Positions 26,408 to 32,158 of a stretch of DNA of 32,158 nucleotides are shown here, one piece after another. Each line of letters opens with the position of its first letter. The stretch's first letter is position 1. Made by a program: the position numbers and the translations under genes. The stretch is from contig MHAF01000080.1 in assembly GCA_001802865.1 (NCBI GenBank), positions 1-32,158 of the forward strand, in the 5' to 3' direction. The stretch comes from Ignavibacteria bacterium RBG_16_34_14 (lineage in GTDB: Bacteria > Bacteroidota > Ignavibacteria > Ignavibacteriales > Ignavibacteriaceae). The notes below the pieces were generated by a model that was given only the letters and a program-made list of their open reading frames with translations, was not told where the DNA came from and did not search any database.

Positions 26408-27130
26408 CTAAAGAAGGCCAAGGACGTTTCTTAACCTTAGCTTCCAAACCATAAATATTGCTTCTCGTACAATTTTCCTGGACATCTTTGATTTTCCTTT
26501 AACACGATCAACAAAAATTATGGAGATCTCTTTTATCCTGAAACCTTTTTTCCATGCTTTGAAAGTCATCTCAATCTGAAAAGCATACCCATTGGATTTA
26601 ACCTTATCAAGATCAATAGCTTCAAGAACTTCTCTTCTGAAACATTTATAACCACCTGTTGAGTCACGTATAGGAAGCCTGGTTATAAAATGAGTGTAAT
26701 AGTTGGCGAAATAGCTCAAAATTAATCTCCTCATTGGCCAGTTGATAACATTAACTCCGGTTAAATACCGGCTTCCAAGGACAAGGTCGTTCTCTTCAAT
26801 TGCTTTTAGAAAATTTTCTATTTCTCCAGGATCGTGTGAATAATCAGCATCCATTTCAAAAACATAATCATATTTATTTTGAATTGCATATTTAAAGCCT
26901 GCAATGTAAGCTGTACCCAATCCAAGTTTTTTTTCTCTCTGAATAATTCTAACTCTTTTATCTAAAGATGCAAGATTGGTTACATAATTTCCTGTACCAT
27001 CAGGGGAATTATCATCAACTACAAGAATATCAGTATTTTCATACCTATCAAGAATATCAGGTATAAGTTTTTTTATATTATCTAGTTCGTTATATGTTGG
27101 AACTATAATAAGCGATCTTTTAACAGTCAT
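26408..27130 (-). CDS. Polyprenol-phosphate mannosyltransferase-like GT2 (DPM1-type)
   Basis: The family transfers a sugar (mannose, glucose or similar) from a nucleotide sugar onto polyprenyl phosphate at the inner-membrane surface. The 240-residue protein is the short form without transmembrane domains. It has VPTYNELDNI (10-19), VVDDNSPDGTG (37-47), the metal-binding DADYSHDP (94-101), GSRY, and the C-terminal DRVKGKSKMS, all of which match DPM1-like enzymes. The lipid-linked sugar would feed a membrane GT-C enzyme or the polysaccharide pathway encoded around it. The nature of the sugar is not shown by the sequence. Confidence 0.88.
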   Translation of the reverse strand: MTVKRSLIIVPTYNELDNIKKLIPDILDRYENTDILVVDDNSPDGTGNYVTNLASLDKRVRIIQREKKLGLGTAYIAGFKYAIQNKYDYVFEMDADYSHDPGEIENFLKAIEENDLVLGSRYLTGVNVINWPMRRLILSYFANYYTHFITRLPIRDSTGGYKCFRREVLEAIDLDKVKSNGYAFQIEMTFKAWKKGFRIKEISIIFVDRVKGKSKMSRKIVREAIFMVWKLRLRNVLGLL

Positions 27131-27202
27131 ATATCAATGCCATAAATGATTTTATTCGTCAAAAGTTTTTCCATTTTTATCAACCATTTTCCACTTCTAT
27201 TT

Positions 27203-28606
27203 CTAACTGTAATGCCCTTTTCCAAAAAGAACTACATAAATTGTTCTAAGTATAATTTTAAAATCCATTCTTAAAGACATATTCTCAATATAAAATAAAT
27301 CGTACTTCAATTTAATCTTTACATCCTCCAGAGTTTCATCATATTTATGTTTAACCTGTGCCCATCCGGTTATACCGGGACGAACTTTAAGTCTTCTTTT
27401 ATAATATGGAATTTCATTTGCCAGTTTCTCAACAAAGAATGGACGCTCCGGCCTTGGACCAACAAAACTCATTTCGCCTTTGAGAACATTAAACATCTGT
27501 GGAATTTCATCAATCCGTGTTTGTCTTATAATTTTTCCGACTCCTGTAATTCTCGGATCGTCTTTTTGGGACCATACAGGGCCAGACATTTTTTCTGCCT
27601 CCAAAACCATTGATCTGAATTTCACTATTGTAAAAACTTTACCATTTTGTCCGCATCTTCCTTGTGTAAAAAAGACGGGACCTTTTGAATCAATCTTTAT
27701 TGCTATTGCAATTATAATACAAACCGGCAAAGTAATTATTAAGATTAAAAGTGAAATAATTATATCAAACGCTCTCTTTAATTTCTTCTCCCATTCCGGC
27801 ATGAGCTCCGGCATTATATCTATAAGAGGCATTCCGTAAATCTGGGAAGTTTTTGCCTGTCCACTTAATATTTCATAAAGATCAGGAACGATTTTTATTC
27901 CCACATTTTTCTGATCACACTTAGCAATCAATTGTATTAAAATGTCATGATCATCTTTCTCAAGGGCAATAATAATTTCCCGTGCATCAACTTCATCAAT
28001 AATCTTTTCAATTTCATTTACTGAACCAAGTATTTTAATATTGTTATAACTCTCTACAAGATTATGACCATTAGAAGAAACATAACCTTTAACATCCAGA
28101 CCCAGAGCTCTATGTTTGAGAATCTGATCATGAACATTTTTCGCTTTTTCGTTGAAGCCAATGATTAAAACATTTTTTCTTCCAACCCCCCTAATCAAAA
28201 GATTGCGTTGGAAACTTCTTACAAACAATCTTCCGCTGCCAACTAAGACAAGAAACATTCCCCAGTATATAAAAATCAGAATCCTGTTTGGTGATGAGAC
28301 GTTATGAATATAATCATCAAGAAATATGGCTGAGAATAAAATAAAAATCCCCACAAAGGAAGCTTTAAACAGCGTTGAGAGTTCATCAAACCTTGAAGAG
28401 GCAAACCAGGTACGGTACATTCCTACAAAAGTAAAAATGATAAGCCAGTAGAAATAAACGACAACCATCGGAATCAGGAACTCAGGCATGATAATAAGAT
28501 CAAACCACCCTGATTCTACTCTTAACCCAAAGTACAAAATCCAGGCAAGGTTGATGAAGAGGAAATCGGTGAAAATGATTAAAAATTTTTCAATACTTTT
28601 ATTCAT
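27203..28606 (-). CDS. Undecaprenyl-phosphate sugar-1-phosphate transferase (WcaJ/WbaP type)
   Basis: It starts repeat-unit synthesis by moving a sugar-1-phosphate from a UDP-sugar to undecaprenyl phosphate. The 467-residue protein has about four or five N-terminal transmembrane helices (residues 8-128), a Rossmann-like domain (about 143-260, starting KNVLIIGFNE), another membrane helix (about 280-305) and the catalytic C-terminal domain. The catalytic domain has GPVFFTQGRCGQNG, KFRSMVLEAE (329-338), DDPRITGVG, the catalytic dyad Asp366-Glu367 in RIDEIPQ, GEMSFVGPRPERP and RPGITGWAQV (409-418). All key residues are present. It starts 3 bases after the membrane GT2 gene and belongs to the same operon. 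Confidence 0.93.
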   Translation of the reverse strand: MNKSIEKFLIIFTDFLFINLAWILYFGLRVESGWFDLIIMPEFLIPMVVVYFYWLIIFTFVGMYRTWFASSRFDELSTLFKASFVGIFILFSAIFLDDYIHNVSSPNRILIFIYWGMFLVLVGSGRLFVRSFQRNLLIRGVGRKNVLIIGFNEKAKNVHDQILKHRALGLDVKGYVSSNGHNLVESYNNIKILGSVNEIEKIIDEVDAREIIIALEKDDHDILIQLIAKCDQKNVGIKIVPDLYEILSGQAKTSQIYGMPLIDIMPELMPEWEKKLKRAFDIIISLLILIITLPVCIIIAIAIKIDSKGPVFFTQGRCGQNGKVFTIVKFRSMVLEAEKMSGPVWSQKDDPRITGVGKIIRQTRIDEIPQMFNVLKGEMSFVGPRPERPFFVEKLANEIPYYKRRLKVRPGITGWAQVKHKYDETLEDVKIKLKYDLFYIENMSLRMDFKIILRTIYVVLFGKGHYS

Positions 28607-28609
28607 CTT

Positions 28610-29770
28610 CTAGCGGGGAGTTGATTGCCAGAATGCAGTTTGTTTTTTGAACAAGAATTTTACTAAACCGATAAACATAGCTGCGTTTGTCATTACAAAA
28701 TAAAAACTCATTAATAAGGGGACTACATTAACATTTAATTTTATGAATATATATCCAACAATTGAAGAAACATAAAACAGCAACTGAATTAAAAAGAAAT
28801 ATCTATAAAAAGCACCTTCATTAATCAAAGCATAATTTGTTACAAATATTAATAATAAAAGGATTGGTGTAAACCATCTGATGATTTTGTGTGACCATAA
28901 TCCATACGCAATTAAACCAAAAGAAGGATTTAATAATCTTTTTATCACTTTTATTGTTGACATCATAATAGAGTTATTTCTAATCTTTCGATTAAATTCT
29001 GCTCTAATTGGGGCTGTGTATTCTTCTGCAATTGCATCATTTATATATAAAAATGCTTTTCTTTTCTCTATTACTTTCAATGAAATATAAAAATCGTCCA
29101 TTACTGGATGAATTGTTGGAATTTTTTCGAAATATTCCTTTCTAATACTATAAATTCCTCCATTAGCACCAATTAAAACTCCCAGTTTCCCCTCCTGTTT
29201 CTTTAACCAGGTTTCAGCATCCCAGTATATTTTTTCCTGACTGCCGGATTTTTTTGCTTTTTCAAAATCTATTAAATTTAATTTTCCACTTACACCCCCT
29301 ATTCGTGCATCATTATAATTTTTTACAAGATTTTTTATTGCTTCTTTATCATATAACGTATTTGCATCACAAAAAATCAAGATCTCTCCCTTCGCAGCTT
29401 CTGCCAAATCATTAATAACATGAGGTTTCCCACGCCGCTTATTAAAATTAAAAACTTTAATATTTTCAAATTCTTGTGACAATTTTTCAAGAATATCATT
29501 GGTTTTATCAGTCGAATTATCTGAGCCTACTAATATTTCTACTTTTTCTTTAGGATAATAACAATTTTGTAATGTTCTTAAAGTTTTATTAATTACTTTT
29601 TCTTCATTATAGACTGAAATAAGAATTGATATATTGGGTAGGTAATTATTGTCTTCAGAAAATTTCTTTTTTATAAATATAGTTAAAACCCAAACAGAAA
29701 TTGGATACAAAATATAAGAATGCAGAAGCAGTAGTAAAGATGAAAAAAATAAGATGAACAAAATTATCAT
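28610..29770 (-). CDS. Membrane glycosyltransferase family 2 protein (cellulose-synthase/IcaA-like)
   Basis: The 386-residue protein begins with a transmembrane helix (about residues 3-29). A GT2 catalytic domain follows with SVYNEEKVI (52-60), GSDNSTDKT (82-90), the metal-binding CDANTLY (134-140), IGANGGIYSIR and the acceptor-site acidic pair in HPVMDDFY (Asp225-Asp226). The QxxRW motif of true processive synthases is replaced by FNRKIRN. About three C-terminal helices (297-380) close the protein. It is thus a membrane-bound transferase, probably of one or a few sugars in a polysaccharide. The ATG at 29770 was chosen over a TTG at 29779. It is the first gene after the terminator of the radical SAM gene, so the operon promoter should lie in 29771-29867. 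Confidence 0.82.
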   Translation of the reverse strand: MIILFILFFSSLLLLLHSYILYPISVWVLTIFIKKKFSEDNNYLPNISILISVYNEEKVINKTLRTLQNCYYPKEKVEILVGSDNSTDKTNDILEKLSQEFENIKVFNFNKRRGKPHVINDLAEAAKGEILIFCDANTLYDKEAIKNLVKNYNDARIGGVSGKLNLIDFEKAKKSGSQEKIYWDAETWLKKQEGKLGVLIGANGGIYSIRKEYFEKIPTIHPVMDDFYISLKVIEKRKAFLYINDAIAEEYTAPIRAEFNRKIRNNSIMMSTIKVIKRLLNPSFGLIAYGLWSHKIIRWFTPILLLLIFVTNYALINEGAFYRYFFLIQLLFYVSSIVGYIFIKLNVNVVPLLMSFYFVMTNAAMFIGLVKFLFKKQTAFWQSTPR

Positions 29771-29860
29771 ACACCACAATATAAAAGCATTTAATAACTC
29801 TTTGTGTAAAAGCGATAAAAATAATATGCAAATATTATATTTTTTATTGAGTTATTGAAA

Positions 29861-29888
29861 TAAAAAAGCCGGAACAATTCCGGCCTTT
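29861..29888 (-). terminator. Rho-independent terminator after the radical SAM gene
   Basis: A perfect 7-bp stem, GCCGGAA (29868-29874) with TTCCGGC (29878-29884), has a 3-base loop. It is followed on the minus strand by six T (29862-29867). It lies about 30 bases past the stop codon at 29918. Confidence 0.92.
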
Positions 29889-29917
29889 GAAATGATATTA
29901 TAATCATGTAAAGCAGT

Positions 29918-31489
29918 TTATACTTTCACCTCATCTCTGATTGATTCTTTTTGAAGAGGAACAGAATCTTTATTAGTTGAACTGTAATTCATTTTTTTCA
30001 TATTTTCAATTTTAGTGATAAATTTCTCTTTATTCTTTTTATTATTCTTATTAAAAAGATATTTTGAAAAATTGAAAAAAGCTTTAATTGTTCGTCTCCA
30101 TTCAGTAGGATGAATTAGTGTTGTTCTGATTTTCATTAATAGATATGAAGGCCGCCAATAATATTCTCTTCTTGCATAGTTACAAAAGTCAACTATATCC
30201 TGGGGAGACAAATCATGAGTACCTACTACATTATTATGTAAGCCTTCTCGTGTGAGCCAGTCGTCCCATGATTTTGCAGAAATTAATCCTTCTTTCTTTG
30301 CCCAGTCATAAGCTTCAGTACCAGGATATAACATCAAGGGATAAAATTGAGCGGTATCAGTATTAAGTTTTTTTGCTAACTCCAAAGTTTCATACATAGT
30401 TTGAAAAGTTTCCCCCCTATTACCCATCATATAAGTACCATGTATAAGTATGCCTGTTTTTCTTGCATTTTCCGCTGCTGTAAATCTCTCTACCCTCATA
30501 CCCTTTTTCATCAATCTCAAAATTTCATTTGAGCCGCTTTCAAAACCTACAGTTAATAATCTGCATTTAGCTTTTTTCATCCATCGCATTGTTTCCGCAT
30601 CAAGATCAGCGCGGGCATTACACGTCCAAGTAAGTTTATTCTTCTGCGCAATCAAAACCTTACAAACTTCTATAGTGTGTTTCTTGTAAACTGTAAAGGT
30701 ATCATCTTCAATTGTAACTTCTACTACTTCGGGAAAATTTTCTTCAATGTATTTAAACTCAGCAGCTATACTCTGTGGAGTACGATGACGATAAGTATGT
30801 CCATAAAAATTTTGAGGATACATACACCAAGTACAAAGATAAGGGCACCCGCGGCCTGTATAAACCATCATTTGAGGGTATCTACCTGCAGCAAAGAAAT
30901 AATTTTTGGGTTTACAAAATCTCTTAAATATCTCACTTGCAAAAGGCATTTGATCAAGTTCTTCAGGAGTTAATGCAGGGCGATGACCATTTGCTATTAT
31001 TTCACTGTCATTTCGCCAAGTAAGAGAAAGAACTTTTTCAAGAGATTCATTTCGTTCTAATCTTTCTGCTAAATCTGTTATGGTTACTTCATATTCATTT
31101 CTTGCCACAGCATCAATAAGTTCTGATTGCTGCAAAGTTTCTTTATCTACTGCTGTTACATGATTACCTACCATACAAATAAATGTGGAGTTAAATCTTC
31201 TTTTCAAATCTTCAGCAAATCTTATATCGTTGCTTATGCTACCTGTACTTGTATCTATAACAGCTATATGAGGTTTAAATGAAGAAAGTCTTTCAAAAGT
31301 TTCCTCTGAAGATATTAGTTCTGCGGGTGCATCAATCAGAATTATATTATGCCCCTGCTTTTCTGCAATCCCTGCTGCAAGAGCTAACCAGATAGGATAG
31401 TAAACCGTTCCACTTTTTGCTACTGCCGGACTCCTTGAACCCCTAGAGTATTTAGGAAAAAAAGGAGGATTAATAAAAGCAATATTCAT
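29918..31489 (-). CDS. Radical SAM protein with N-terminal cobalamin-binding-type domain
   Basis: The 523-residue protein starts with a B12-binding-like Rossmann domain (about residues 1-150: NIAFINPPFFPKYSRGSRS, PIWLALAAGIAEKQGHNI). It continues with a radical SAM TIM barrel whose [4Fe-4S] cysteines are Cys215, Cys219 and Cys222 in GRGCPYLCTWC. EDDTF, FESGSNE and MMGNRGET are further radical SAM blocks. The C-terminal tail (about 460-523) is Lys/Asn rich. Relatives include HpnJ-like, B12-dependent methyltransferase-like and other proteins often found in polysaccharide loci, but no family member gives a sure substrate. The DxHxxG base-on cobalamin motif is not seen. The ATG at 31489 has GGAGA about 10 bases upstream; a TTG at 31504 was rejected. 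It is a single transcription unit. Confidence 0.82.
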   Translation of the reverse strand: MNIAFINPPFFPKYSRGSRSPAVAKSGTVYYPIWLALAAGIAEKQGHNIILIDAPAELISSEETFERLSSFKPHIAVIDTSTGSISNDIRFAEDLKRRFNSTFICMVGNHVTAVDKETLQQSELIDAVARNEYEVTITDLAERLERNESLEKVLSLTWRNDSEIIANGHRPALTPEELDQMPFASEIFKRFCKPKNYFFAAGRYPQMMVYTGRGCPYLCTWCMYPQNFYGHTYRHRTPQSIAAEFKYIEENFPEVVEVTIEDDTFTVYKKHTIEVCKVLIAQKNKLTWTCNARADLDAETMRWMKKAKCRLLTVGFESGSNEILRLMKKGMRVERFTAAENARKTGILIHGTYMMGNRGETFQTMYETLELAKKLNTDTAQFYPLMLYPGTEAYDWAKKEGLISAKSWDDWLTREGLHNNVVGTHDLSPQDIVDFCNYARREYYWRPSYLLMKIRTTLIHPTEWRRTIKAFFNFSKYLFNKNNKKNKEKFITKIENMKKMNYSSTNKDSVPLQKESIRDEVKV

Positions 31490-31785
31490 AAAGTCTTTCT
31501 CCAATCATAGTTGTTTGATTTTACAAAAAGATGTTTCCTTAATGAATTTCATCAAGTAATTTACTTTTTTGTCCTTGGTAATTTAAGGATTCAAGATAAA
31601 TGAAAATAACCTAAAAACCAAAACCATAATACCAGATACTCCAATCTAAGTTTTCAGTAATTTTGATGACTAGTTTTTTAATAAAATATTATTGACAGTA
31701 TAATACCCCTTTTTAGTTTACCTTTAACTTTTCTAGTAACATGCGCACCTTTGTTTTACAAAGTCAACCATCCCATAATTATGCC
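31490..31785. other. AT-rich intergenic stretch without recognised genes
   Basis: I see no coding frame with a plausible product and no tRNA. A plus-strand TATAAT at 31699-31704 could be a -10 for the RNA to the right, but there is no good -35. A small hairpin, CTTTG (31749-31753) with CAAAG (31759-31763), lies just before the structured region. The promoter of the radical SAM gene must be in here but is not readable. Confidence 0.6.
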
Positions 31786-31789
31786 TTGT

Positions 31790-32080
31790 GTTGGTAAAAT
31801 TAAACCGAGCTTCACTCTCGCCCTTCAACTAGAAAAGCAAAACTGGCTCCGTTTAAATTATTGATGAGAGTACAACCCAAGGTCAAGTCTCTTGCTGTTC
31901 GGACCCGAACACTCCAATAACTCGTATCCCGATCCTAAATCACATAAATATTGTTTCAATGTTTACTTTGGGGCTTGAGACTAACCGATCCGAAAGCCAT
32001 GTGTGAGAGCAACACCTGTGAGGTGAAATCAGTCCAAGAAGAGCATAAGTGCAATGGAGCGTAAACACATTATTAGTCGA
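31790..32080 (+). ncRNA. Large structured RNA candidate, possibly HEARO/omega-RNA-like
   Basis: There is no reading frame, but dense self-complementarity and higher G+C than the flanks. Pairings seen: a 12-bp arm 31798-31810 with 31846-31859 (one mismatch, one bulge); its loop 31814-31819 with 31866-31871 (ACTCTC/GAGAGT, a pseudoknot); TGTTCG/CGAACA at 31896-31911 with a 4-base loop; TGTTTAC 31960-31966 with GTAAACA 32061-32067; GGCTT/AAGCC at 31972-31998; GTGT/ACAC at 32001-32015 or alternatively CACCT/AGGTG at 32013-32025; and GACTAA 31979-31984 with TTAGTC 32073-32078, crossing the previous long stem. About 300 nt with pseudoknots suits the RNA that lies before iscB genes (HEARO, the guide-bearing omega-RNA). 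Its wording also resembles what I remember of that family, but I cannot verify it. The strand is inferred. The boundaries are approximate. Confidence 0.45.
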
Positions 32081-32158
32081 CGTCCTCAAAAATTGTGTTA
32101 ATAGGTTGTTTCCAAAATATTTTTCTGATGTGATTGTTCTTTTTTAACTTTTCGAAGA

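Noticed and set aside
31664-31704. Plus-strand promoter with TATAAT at 31699-31704
   Set aside because: There is no acceptable -35 at 16-18 bases; TTGATG at 31664 is too far away. Kept only as a remark.
31741-31760. ATGCGCACC start resembling the 5' end of a retron RNA (Ec86 type)
   Set aside because: A retron needs a complementary a2 end and a reverse transcriptase. No matching GGTGCGCAT is present to the right of it in the window, and no reverse transcriptase is seen.
31790-32158. RNase P RNA, tmRNA, SRP RNA or group I/II intron
   Set aside because: None of the conserved cores I know for these (RNase P CR regions, tmRNA ends, GGAAGG SRP loop, group II domain V) is visible on either strand, and the order of the crossing helices does not fit the group I P3/P7 layout.

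Overview
The window is AT-rich and looks like chromosomal DNA of an Ignavibacteria-type bacterium (Ignavibacteriota/Chlorobiota, neighbours of Bacteroidota). The reasons are a PorV/PorQ-like outer-membrane protein next to two secreted proteins with type IX secretion (T9SS) tails, one carrying the NFPNPFNPG-type tail typical of that group; a GWxTD-domain lipid/outer-envelope protein; and frequent Shine-Dalgarno sequences, which true Bacteroidota mostly lack. The assignment is inferred from protein style, not from a marker gene. Every protein gene found (22, one cut by the left edge) is on the minus strand, so transcription runs from right to left.

Layout in order of transcription. (1) 31489-29918: a cobalamin-binding-type radical SAM protein, closed by a strong terminator at 29868-29884. 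(2) 29770-20967: a surface-polysaccharide and lipid block made of a membrane GT2, a complete polyprenyl-phosphate sugar phosphotransferase (WcaJ/WbaP type), a DPM1-like glycosyltransferase, a GT2 fused to a decayed sugar-phosphotransferase domain, accA, a YbgC-type thioesterase, a Wzx-type flippase and dut. (3) 20756-14347: housekeeping genes dnaE, an enoyl-ACP reductase of the FabL (YX6K) type, trxA and serA. (4) 14167-4656: an outer-surface block with an Asp-box T9SS cargo, a TonB-dependent receptor, a very large T9SS-tailed surface protein and a PorV-like barrel, with clear terminators and one readable sigma70-type promoter. (5) 4582-1: cell-envelope genes encoding a GWxTD protein, an LpxL-like acyltransferase, a GT9 heptosyltransferase, a Sua5/YrdC tRNA-modification enzyme and the start of an M23-type peptidase.

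The right end (31490-32158) is the only long stretch without a gene. Its left half is featureless AT-rich DNA. From about 31790 to 32080 the composition changes and the sequence folds, on the plus strand, into several hairpins with at least two pseudoknots. It looks like a large structured non-coding RNA facing out of the window. My best guess is a HEARO/omega-RNA-type RNA of the IscB transposon-associated nucleases, but the adjoining gene is outside the window and I cannot prove this.

Other points of interest are a GT2 fused to a sugar-phosphotransferase domain that has lost its Asp-Glu catalytic dyad although an intact paralogue lies two genes away, and a degenerate NAAGTN hexamer repeat in two separate intergenic gaps. 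Several gene starts were moved from upstream TTG codons to internal ATGs, supported by ribosome-binding sites, overlaps or a terminator.
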